Below are positions 1 through 5,249 of a stretch of DNA of 5,249 nt, in pieces. The number at the start of each line of letters is the position of its first letter. Positions within the stretch are counted from its first letter, which is position 1. The position numbers and the translations under genes were made by a program. Below the pieces are notes generated by a model, which ran no database searches, had not been told where the DNA came from, and worked only from the letters and a program-made list of their open reading frames with translations. This DNA is from an uncultured Clostridia bacterium. Lineage in GTDB: Bacteria; Bacillota; Clostridia; TANB77; CAG-508. The stretch lies in NCBI GenBank assembly GCA_934120135.1, contig CAKOTK010000016.1:1-5249 (forward strand), given 5' to 3'.

Positions 1-15
1 ATCAAGCAGTTCACT

Positions 16-69
16 ATGACATAATCAAAAGTTAATTTCGAGATTTTTTTATGACATTTTCAAAAGTTA
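16..69. repeat. Direct repeat pair, possible terminus of an insertion sequence
   Basis: ATGACATAATCAAAAGTTA (16-34) and ATGACATTTTCAAAAGTTA (51-69) match at 17 of 19 bases, with a 35-base period. A third TGACA lies at 71-75. Read on the minus strand the block starts TGTCAATAACTTTTG, and TGTCA then recurs at 56-52 and 21-17. A tip beginning TG followed by repeated internal sites resembles IS21-family ends, but no transposase is in the window. The element would extend to the left of base 1. Regulatory binding sites are an alternative. Confidence 0.4.
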
Positions 70-88
70 TTGACATATTTTAGTATGC

Positions 89-135
89 AAAAAAGAAAAG
101 AAATTCTATAAGAATTTTTCTCATAGAATTTCTTT
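89..135 (-). terminator. Rho-independent terminator after the adhesin gene
   Basis: A perfect 13-bp inverted repeat (AAAGAAATTCTAT at 97-109, ATAGAATTTCTTT at 123-135) is extended by one mismatch and four more pairs (111-114 with 118-121) to a three-base loop. On the minus strand the stem is followed by TCTTTTTT (96-89). It begins six bases past the stop codon. The stem is AT-rich but long, and the U-tract suits the minus-strand operon. Confidence 0.85.
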
Positions 136-141
136 AATTAT

Positions 142-3100
142 TTACTTATTAAGAACTTTTTTCTTAATAAATATCATTGCAACTGTTATTACTGCTAATA
201 CCACAATACCTAGTCCAAAGTATAAGTATATTTGTCCAAATGGTGGTAATATTACTACTCTTTCTGCTTGTGCACTATCCACTTCTGTTGGTTTTTCTGT
301 CGGTTTTTGGTTTCCTACTATTGAGAAAGCCATCCTTCTTCCCACAGAATTAGAAGTCTGTAATATTTCAGCCGTATTTTGATATGTCATATTATCTCGT
401 GTATTTTGTGCTGTAATAGTTTGAGTTAATACTAATTCTTTTTTAGCTGAATCTCCTGGTTTCAATGCATCATTTAGTTTATTTGTTACAAGTATTGTGT
501 TATATTGGGTTATTACTGGTTCTAAGCTTTCATTTACATTTCCTGTATCAAGTAAGACTTTTGCTTTAACCACTTGCCAGTCACTATTATCCTCTGTTCT
601 ATATTGTAAATTATTTTCCACATAATCTACAAGTAAATTTGCAGTTGTAGTTACTATATCATCTTCTTTTGCTCCAGTTGCTTTGTAATAGAAGTCTTTT
701 CCCGTATAGTCTATTTCTCCAACATTTGTTACTTCCAACTCATAAGTTATCTGTATTGTAGCACCATGCATTAATTCTGAGTCCATTGTTACTTGAATAA
801 GTCCATTTTTTCCGTTCTTTCCACCGCTATATAATGTGTTATTTATCATATCTTGTATATCTGTTTTATAATAGTAACGGTTATATTTCTTATCCTCCTT
901 ACTCTCGTTGTAATATTCGTGATATTTTCCGTCCACTTTTTTGTCTTTTAAACTATAATCTTGATGTCTTATCCAAGCTAAATTTGCAACTGTATCATTT
1001 GCATCAAATAGGACATTTTGGTTTGCTAATATTATTTTTACGTTTGTTACTTTTTTATTTAATTCTAGCTGTGCTTTTGGTCTCTCTGTCAAACCAAAAT
1101 CAAGGTTTTTAATTTCATAAGCTCCATTTATATGATTTCCATTTGCATAGTTTTGTTCACCATTACTTGCTTTTTCGTCACTATCTCCTAAGGTTGATTG
1201 TCTGTCATATTCACACTCAATTACTATTATTCCTGTCTCTGCTGCCATTTGTGTATTTTGAATCAATTCAGCTATATATGTTCGATTAATTTCATCAGTT
1301 GCATATGGTGATGCTAAAACTTCTGCGTCTTTATTTTTTACACCATTTGCAAGATATTTATTTGCTGTTTTTCTACCTTGTAATACTACATTTTCATATT
1401 GAAGAATGTTATTTACTCTTCTTCCAACTGAAATTGTCTTATTCTCCCATATATCTTTTGCATCAGACACGTTCTCACCAAATGTATCTGCAGCTCTAAT
1501 GTTATATTTTTCTTCTGTTTCTTCTGTAATTTCTTTTCCTGTATTTATATCTTTTTGATATACAGTTGATTTAAAATCTTGTCCATTATATGATACATTA
1601 TTTGCTCCACCGTTATTTGTTGTTAATACAGTACTCTCATTATTTCCATACTTAAATCTTACAATATAATCTCCTGGTATAAAGTCTGAGAATGTGTATT
1701 CTCCATGTTCGTTTGTTGTCGTTGTTTGCCATAAGTATTCTTTTCCATCCTTTAGTCTTTCAAATAATTGTACAGTAACACCTTGTATTCCTATCTCACT
1801 ATATTCTCCTTTCTCATCGATGTTTCTTATTCCATCTCCAATTACTGCTCCATCTACAGTTACTGTTCTTTGATCTTCCCAAACTGTTCCACTTATTTTT
1901 CTTACTGCCGTATCATCTTTCTTTATTTGTATACCTTTTGCACGGTCTGTATCATTTTCAAAGTTCTTTTCATAATTATCTCCTGATATGTCTGATAAGC
2001 TTAAATTTCCTGGTGTTGAGTTAATATCAATTAATCCAGCTGGATTTTCTTTTGTTTTCGTTACTCCATTTGGTAAATCTATGTTTCCTGTATAGTATGT
2101 TGCATAACCGTTTATTTCTGCGTAATTCATTTTGAATTCATTACCTTCATCCAAATTTATATTGCCTTTATTATCTGTATATACTTTAAACGTTAAATAG
2201 ATATATGCTTGTTCTCCTACTGCTAATTTTTTGTTTTCTAGTCCTGTAATATATATAGCATCCATTTTATTTGCTATGTCTTGCTGTACGTTAGATTTAC
2301 TTTTATCACTGCTAGTAATCGTTTTGGCATTCGGTATCTTCGATAAAGCTTTACTATCAATCATATTATAGTAGTCACTCTTATTTAAAGAAATTTCTTT
2401 ATTGTCATTTGATGATTCAGTTTTATACATTGCCCATGAAAGATTTGGTTGATATTCATAATCTTTGTTATTATAATAATCTACTATTTCTGTTATTTTT
2501 CCTAATGTATCTACAGATGAGTTTCTAACTGTTATTTTATATGTTACATATACTTCTAGATTATTACCTCCGTTGGTGTTCTCTCCTCTATATTCGTAAT
2601 CAGATTTGTAAATTCCATTTACATACATTCCTCCATAATACTTAGGATCTCTCATTCTATACTCAATTAACCAATAATTATCATTATTTGCACGTTTATC
2701 ATATTGGTATATTTCAGTTTTTGAATTTATTTTTGTTACTGCATATAATATGTCTTTTCTTAAGGCTAAATCGACTTCTGTTCTTCTTACAAGTCCTAAG
2801 TCTATAAAGAAGGTACTTGGATACAATGCTACATATTTCTTTCCTCCGAAACTAACAGAATTTTGACTGAATTTAGCTTCTCTTGCTTGCTTTCCAGTTG
2901 TATAATTATGTTTTTCTGTTTTATTTATAATAAATCTGTCATATGTTGGATATAAATCATAACTTGTTGCTTTTTGTGATTTTGTGTATGCAAGTATTTT
3001 GCAATCATTGATAAAGTTCACTTTTTGTGAATCTCCACTACTTGCCTTTGCTCGGTTTATTTTATTTGTTGCTATTATATTTCCGTCTTTTACCTCATAA

Positions 3101-4674
3101 AAACCGTCTATATAATGTTCTAATTCATTATAAATATATTCTCCTTTTTCATTTAACTTAAAGCCCATTAATTCATATTGTGAATATGCTCTATTATAAT
3201 AACCATTTGCTCTTTTATAGTTATGTGGAGATGCTCCTATCTCAGCAAATCTATTGTCCAAAGCGTCTCTATCAGCTGCTTTTTCAGTGGCTTTAGATGT
3301 GTTCTGCCATTTATTTTTATCACTCATATAAGTTGTTGGTACATATAATTGTCCATTATATTCAAATGCCACATAGTATTTTTCCATTGCCTCTACATCT
3401 GTAAATAGGTAGTAGCCTTCATCATCTGTTTTAGTCTCTCCCATTTTTTGATTTTTACTATTATATAAAATGACTCTTATATTTTGAATTGGTATATCAT
3501 CTTTTGATGTATTGTTTAATCCATCAAAATTACTTTCTTTTCCTACTAATCCATCTACCCATACATATCCTCCTAAGTCAATTCCTATTGATATTTTACT
3601 TGATAGAGTTATTGATTCTTCATATATTGTTCTGTCTGCATCTGCTACCATTATTGTTTGTCCATCCGCTACCTTTTGTATCTTATCATTCACTTTGGTA
3701 CAATCAGTACAAGTATAATATGTATTATAGTATGAACAATGGATATTATGTATATGCTTGCAACTTGATGTACACTCCCAATGACAACCAGCTGGGCAAT
3801 CTTCTTCCATAGAATGCTTTACATGTACCCATTTATCCTTGTGTGAATTTATAGGTTTGTTATTACATGTATATATTTTATCTTTAACATGTTTATGGTC
3901 TGTTCCGTTGGATACATGTTCTTCACTCACGTGTATTCCATATCTAACTCCATTTAATTTACTATATTCCCCATTTGCTAGCATATATTTAAAATTAACT
4001 TTTACTGATATTGATACTATTTTTTTATTTTCATCTGTTACATTTCCATTTGGATCATCTAATAATATTTGAAAATTTTGTCCAGATGCTGGGTAATATT
4101 GTTCTGTTCTATCTACACCGTGATCTGTTTCAGATGTATTAGGTGTAAAATACTTTGGAGTAATTGGAGATGAATATGAACCTGTAGCACCATTTTCTAA
4201 TGATATTTTAAAAGACATATTTGAATTCATAACATCTCCGCTCTTGTTATATCCTACAACTACGATTTCAGATATTCCTCCAAATGCTACATTCCCGTAT
4301 ACGCAGTCATTATATGTCATTTTAAATGGCCCAACTATATATTGTTTAGTTTCTTGGTCAACTTTAGTGAATACACTATCTAAATCAGTTTTGTTAGTTG
4401 CATTCATTCCGTTACTTCTGACTTTTGCATCATGACTTTTATAATCTATTGCTTCATTATCTAATTTAGTAGCACCTGCATTTGGTGACGTTTTCTTATC
4501 TGTAACAAGTCCATCTTCATACATCTTATCATTCCATATTGCTTTTTGTTTTTCTCCTGTCCAAGTGTCTGAATATGAAACAATATATGCTGTAACAGCT
4601 GGGAGTGTTCCAGAACTTGCTTCTTTCCACATAGTTCTAGATATTGCATTAGAGCCGATATGGATTGCTTGCAT
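142..4674 (-). CDS. Large multidomain cell-surface adhesin with two SdrD_B-like domains and a C-terminal membrane anchor (lacks its own signal peptide; 3' part of a frameshifted gene)
   Basis: This 1510-residue ORF runs without internal stops to TAA at 142-144. Visible order: AYIVSY and QKAIW (29-47), the second half of a thioester head; a beta-rich region with YIVGPFKMTY (about 112-245); a Cys/His-rich insert (248-326); SdrD_B-like domain 1 (about 362-450); beta-rich, DUF11-like segments (about 620-890); SdrD_B-like domain 2 (about 925-1012); a second set of those segments (about 1190-1445); a KPTEKPTE stalk (1457-1464); LPPFG (1476-1480); a transmembrane helix (about 1481-1503); and an IKKKVLNK tail. 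The role is inferred to be adhesion or covalent surface capture outside the cell. An anchored ectodomain must be exported, but the annotated Met (QAIHIGSN follows) has no signal peptide and no proper ribosome binding site. The frame is open only back to TAG at 4714-4716. It therefore most likely continues the ORF starting at 5110 after a one-base shift, giving about 1655 residues. The true first residue in this frame is uncertain. A terminator follows directly. Confidence 0.9.
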   Translation of the reverse strand: MQAIHIGSNAISRTMWKEASSGTLPAVTAYIVSYSDTWTGEKQKAIWNDKMYEDGLVTDKKTSPNAGATKLDNEAIDYKSHDAKVRSNGMNATNKTDLDSVFTKVDQETKQYIVGPFKMTYNDCVYGNVAFGGISEIVVVGYNKSGDVMNSNMSFKISLENGATGSYSSPITPKYFTPNTSETDHGVDRTEQYYPASGQNFQILLDDPNGNVTDENKKIVSISVKVNFKYMLANGEYSKLNGVRYGIHVSEEHVSNGTDHKHVKDKIYTCNNKPINSHKDKWVHVKHSMEEDCPAGCHWECTSSCKHIHNIHCSYYNTYYTCTDCTKVNDKIQKVADGQTIMVADADRTIYEESITLSSKISIGIDLGGYVWVDGLVGKESNFDGLNNTSKDDIPIQNIRVILYNSKNQKMGETKTDDEGYYLFTDVEAMEKYYVAFEYNGQLYVPTTYMSDKNKWQNTSKATEKAADRDALDNRFAEIGASPHNYKRANGYYNRAYSQYELMGFKLNEKGEYIYNELEHYIDGFYEVKDGNIIATNKINRAKASSGDSQKVNFINDCKILAYTKSQKATSYDLYPTYDRFIINKTEKHNYTTGKQAREAKFSQNSVSFGGKKYVALYPSTFFIDLGLVRRTEVDLALRKDILYAVTKINSKTEIYQYDKRANNDNYWLIEYRMRDPKYYGGMYVNGIYKSDYEYRGENTNGGNNLEVYVTYKITVRNSSVDTLGKITEIVDYYNNKDYEYQPNLSWAMYKTESSNDNKEISLNKSDYYNMIDSKALSKIPNAKTITSSDKSKSNVQQDIANKMDAIYITGLENKKLAVGEQAYIYLTFKVYTDNKGNINLDEGNEFKMNYAEINGYATYYTGNIDLPNGVTKTKENPAGLIDINSTPGNLSLSDISGDNYEKNFENDTDRAKGIQIKKDDTAVRKISGTVWEDQRTVTVDGAVIGDGIRNIDEKGEYSEIGIQGVTVQLFERLKDGKEYLWQTTTTNEHGEYTFSDFIPGDYIVRFKYGNNESTVLTTNNGGANNVSYNGQDFKSTVYQKDINTGKEITEETEEKYNIRAADTFGENVSDAKDIWENKTISVGRRVNNILQYENVVLQGRKTANKYLANGVKNKDAEVLASPYATDEINRTYIAELIQNTQMAAETGIIVIECEYDRQSTLGDSDEKASNGEQNYANGNHINGAYEIKNLDFGLTERPKAQLELNKKVTNVKIILANQNVLFDANDTVANLAWIRHQDYSLKDKKVDGKYHEYYNESKEDKKYNRYYYKTDIQDMINNTLYSGGKNGKNGLIQVTMDSELMHGATIQITYELEVTNVGEIDYTGKDFYYKATGAKEDDIVTTTANLLVDYVENNLQYRTEDNSDWQVVKAKVLLDTGNVNESLEPVITQYNTILVTNKLNDALKPGDSAKKELVLTQTITAQNTRDNMTYQNTAEILQTSNSVGRRMAFSIVGNQKPTEKPTEVDSAQAERVVILPPFGQIYLYFGLGIVVLAVITVAMIFIKKKVLNK
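145..249 (-). other. C-terminal anchor of the adhesin with non-canonical LPPFG motif
   Basis: Residues 1476-1510 consist of LPPFG, a hydrophobic helix (YLYFGLGIVVLAVITVAMIF) and the basic tail IKKKVLNK. This is the layout of a sortase sorting signal, but the Thr of LPxTG is Phe, so normal cleavage between Thr and Gly would not be expected. The protein may simply stay in the membrane, or be handled by a variant enzyme. The upstream neighbour has VTG at the matching position. Confidence 0.7.
340..1902 (-). repeat. Internal protein module copy B (SdrD_B plus DUF11-like segments)
   Basis: Residues about 925-1445. Landmarks are SGTVWEDQ (928), DFGLTERPKAQLELNK (1192), TYELEVTN (1310), LKPGDSAKKELVL (1404) and NTAEI (1433). 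Distance from the VW motif to the DxGL motif is about 260 residues in both copies. The Y-x-[IL]-x-V-x-N strand is typical of DUF11-type repeats. Confidence 0.65.
1639..1902 (-). other. SdrD_B / Cna-B-like domain 2 of the adhesin
   Basis: Residues about 925-1012 read ISGTVWEDQ, an acidic turn with GDGIRN, IGIQGVTVQLFE, TTTNEHGEYTFSDFIPGDY and IVRFKYG. This is a cleaner match to the SdrD_B consensus (G-VW-D, GI-GV-V-L, T---G-Y-F, G-Y-V-F) than domain 1. It opens the second copy of the large internal module. Confidence 0.85.
2005..3591 (-). repeat. Internal protein module copy A (SdrD_B plus DUF11-like segments)
   Basis: Residues about 362-890. Landmarks in order are GGYVWVDG (368), DLGLVRRTEVDLALRK (625), TYKITVRN (711), LAVGEQAYIYLTF (817) and NYAEI (850). 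The same landmarks recur in the same order and with similar spacing in copy B. The copies are strongly diverged, so this is an old duplication or a shared family architecture rather than a recent DNA repeat. Confidence 0.65.
3325..3591 (-). other. SdrD_B / Cna-B-like domain 1 of the adhesin
   Basis: Residues about 362-450 show the hallmark order of this beta-sandwich family: GGYVWVDG, an acidic turn with NFDGLNN, IPIQNIRVILYN, TKTDDEGYYLF, then YYVAFEYNGQLY. Such domains act as rigid stalk units in staphylococcal and clostridial surface proteins, often stabilised by calcium or isopeptide bonds. Neither can be confirmed from sequence alone. Confidence 0.75.
3697..3933 (-). other. Cys/His-rich insert in the adhesin, possible metal-binding or disulfide-knotted module
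   Basis: Residues 248-326 of the large ORF hold eight Cys (270, 293, 297, 301, 305, 313, 322, 325) and about eleven His. Four Cys are spaced every fourth residue (DCPAGCHWECTSSCKH) and a CTDC pair closes the block. The rest of the 1510 residues has only three Cys (124, 558, 1154). The segment lies between the N-terminal beta-rich head and the first SdrD_B-like domain. I recognise no named domain. Metal binding or a disulfide-stabilised stalk are both possible. Confidence 0.6.
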
Positions 4675-4798
4675 GACCCTTTGTATAAGTACAGCTTGTA
4701 TAAGTTTTGTAACCTATGTATGTTTCCATTGTCTCATATGTTGTGCACGCAGTACCAGGTCCATCATAGCAATAAACATTTCCGCCAACTTCAATACA
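4546..4798 (-). other. Core of a putative thioester domain, Cys to Gln, split across two frames
   Basis: The TGT codon for Cys105 (IYCIE) is at 4796-4798 in the first frame. The CAA codon for Gln43 (EKQKAIW) is at 4546-4548 in the second. In thioester adhesins a Cys in a [Y/F/L]C motif and a Gln in a QxAxW motif form an internal bond that reacts with target amines. With the frameshift repaired the two would be about 83 residues apart. That is shorter than the roughly 130-150 residues I recall for streptococcal and clostridial examples, so this would be a compact or divergent type. AYIVSY ahead of the Gln motif fits the helix usually found there. Assignment is by motif only. Confidence 0.6.
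4649..4713 (-). other. Interval containing the probable frameshift that splits the adhesin gene
   Basis: Upstream of this interval the frame starting at 5110 is coding. The frame of the large ORF is closed by TAG at 4714-4716. The first frame then closes at TAA (4649-4651), while the second stays open for 1510 codons. The change of frame must fall within these 65 bases and equals one extra base (or two missing) in the given sequence. Small homopolymers that might hide an error are AAAA (4705-4708) and GGG within ACAAAGGGTC. Skipping one base restores an ORF of 1655 residues from 5110 to 142. Confidence 0.75.
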
Positions 4799-5110
4799 AT
4801 ATATTTGAAATCCATCATGCCATGGTATTAACCATGCATGACTAGAACTTTCTCTTCTAAAGGCCCAATCTGTTGGTGCATACACTGTTCCATCTATTGT
4901 CTCCTTTTTTTCACTTGATGATAAACTTCCAAATAAATTAGTGTTATATCCACCGTTCTTTGCAGAACTATTTGTTTCTACTGCTGAAGTAATCGTCATA
5001 GATACTTTTTCTTCATCTATTGTGTTGTTTACAAAAGCATATGCTATTGCTATACTAATTAACATTGCTAGTATGATTAATAGAATAAGTTTAGTAATTT
5101 TGTGTTTCAT
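4649..5110 (-). CDS. N-terminal fragment of a thioester-domain surface adhesin (signal peptide plus first half of the head domain)
   Basis: This 153-residue ORF starts with a typical signal peptide: MKHK, a hydrophobic core at about residues 7-22, and a likely cleavage after AYA (residue 25). A polar Ser/Asn/Lys-rich stretch follows to about residue 75, then a folded-looking part with WAF, HAWLIPW and FQIYCIEVGG. The YCI at 104-106 matches the Cys motif of thioester domains (TED, as in streptococcal SfbI and Cpa). In those, the Cys bonds to a Gln in a later QxAxW motif. That partner motif is absent here and lies in the overlapping ORF (QKAIW). The ORF ends abruptly at TAA (4649-4651) with no anchor. 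Three further Cys (114, 122, 140) are unusual for a TED. The best reading is the 5' part of one gene whose frame is lost between 4713 and 4649. A separate secreted 153-residue protein is possible but less likely. The start is set by the strong ribosome binding site. Confidence 0.8.
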   Translation of the reverse strand: MKHKITKLILLIILAMLISIAIAYAFVNNTIDEEKVSMTITSAVETNSSAKNGGYNTNLFGSLSSSEKKETIDGTVYAPTDWAFRRESSSHAWLIPWHDGFQIYCIEVGGNVYCYDGPGTACTTYETMETYIGYKTYTSCTYTKGHASNPYRL

Positions 5111-5115
5111 ATGGT

Positions 5116-5123
5116 CCTCCTTT
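5116..5123 (-). promoter_or_regulatory. Ribosome binding site for the gene starting at 5110
   Basis: The minus strand reads AAAGGAGG, then five bases (ACCAT), then ATG. This is a near-perfect Shine-Dalgarno at normal spacing and fixes the start at 5110. It contrasts with the start at 4674, where the only purine run (AAAGGG) is two bases from the ATG, too close to work well. Confidence 0.85.
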
Positions 5124-5133
5124 CTTGCAGATT

Positions 5134-5249
5134 TTATTTTTTGTTTAAAACTCTTTTCTTAATTTCGAATATTCCAAAGCCTAACAATGCTATTATTACT
5201 ATTGGTAATGCTATGTACATTGCTATTTGTGCTCCTGTTACTATTCCTA
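5134..5249 (-). CDS. C-terminal end of a membrane-anchored surface protein (partial, 5' part outside window)
   Basis: Only the last 37 residues are present, ending in a TAA stop at 5134-5136. They begin GIVTGAQ, continue with one hydrophobic segment (about residues 8-27, IAMYIALPIVIIALLGFGIF) and end in a basic tail (EIKKRVLNKK). This is the layout of a Gram-positive C-terminal anchor: a short motif, a transmembrane helix and a positive tail. The tail closely resembles that of the large adhesin downstream (IKKKVLNK), and VTG sits where PPFG sits in that protein. I infer a second surface protein of the same family, but with no ectodomain visible its function is unknown. The next gene starts 23 nt after this stop with no terminator between them, so the two are probably co-transcribed. 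The reading frame is supported by membrane topology and tail similarity, not by length. Confidence 0.75.
   Translation of the reverse strand, partial: GIVTGAQIAMYIALPIVIIALLGFGIFEIKKRVLNKK

Noticed and set aside
1..33. End of a plus-strand gene entering from the left (frames ending at TGA 15-17, TAA 22-24 or TAA 32-34)
   Set aside because: All three frames give only 5 to 10 residues before a stop and none is recognisable, so no coding call can be supported.
70..98. TTGACA at 70-75 as a plus-strand promoter
   Set aside because: No good -10 box appears 16-18 bases later (93-98 reads AAGAAA), and there is no plus-strand gene downstream.
834..1112. Plus-strand ORF of 92 codons
   Set aside because: It lies wholly within the 1510-codon adhesin on the opposite strand, has Leu/Tyr-rich low-complexity composition and no ribosome binding site. 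It is a shadow.
3489..4072. Several plus-strand ORFs of 68-107 codons
   Set aside because: They are antisense to the adhesin, and their apparent hydrophobicity comes from the complement of an Asn/Lys/Tyr-rich coding sequence. No independent coding sign.
4461..4649. Minus-strand ORF of 62 codons in the first ORF's frame, just after its stop
   Set aside because: It is only the continuation of the closed frame and overlaps the better-supported adhesin reading, which carries QKAIW and AYIVSY. Its translation looks like out-of-frame sequence.
4676..4681. AAAGGG as a ribosome binding site for ATG at 4674
   Set aside because: Spacing of about two bases is too short, and the product would lack the signal peptide its membrane-anchored ectodomain needs.
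4941..5162. Plus-strand ORF of 73 codons over the signal peptide region
   Set aside because: It is the complement of the signal peptide and intergenic sequence, and conflicts with the clear minus-strand ribosome binding site.

Overview
The window is AT-rich and reads as low-GC Firmicutes, most probably a gut-type Clostridia. The reasons are the codon bias to A/T, the strong AGGAGG-type ribosome binding site, the Gram-positive surface-protein architecture, and a U-tract terminator. Species cannot be named from this sequence.

All supported genes lie on the minus strand and read from high to low coordinates. At the right edge (5134-5249) is the C-terminal end of an upstream gene: one transmembrane segment and a basic tail. 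After a 23-nt gap with a good ribosome binding site comes an ORF of 153 codons (4649-5110), which supplies a signal peptide and the first part of a globular domain. It overlaps, in a different frame, a 1510-codon ORF (142-4674). That ORF has no signal peptide and no convincing ribosome binding site, but carries a long adhesin-like ectodomain, two SdrD_B/Cna-B-like domains and a C-terminal membrane anchor. A strong terminator hairpin follows at 97-135. The last 75 bases hold a direct repeat that may be the end of an insertion sequence lying mostly outside the window.

The main reading is that the two ORFs are one surface protein of about 1655 residues, split by a one-base frameshift between 4649 and 4713. 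The N-terminal piece carries a Cys motif (YCI) and the large ORF carries a QKAIW motif. Together these are the Cys and Gln signatures of a thioester domain, the covalent host- or substrate-capturing head of Gram-positive adhesins. The break falls between the two residues that would form the bond. It could be a sequencing or assembly error, a true inactivating mutation, or, less likely, recoding.

The restored order would be: signal peptide, thioester head, an all-beta region, a Cys/His-rich insert, two tandem copies of a roughly 520-residue module (SdrD_B domain plus DUF11-like beta domains), a short Pro/Thr/Glu stalk, and a membrane anchor with a non-canonical sorting-type motif. The upstream neighbour ends in the same kind of anchor, so this looks like an operon of surface-anchored proteins.
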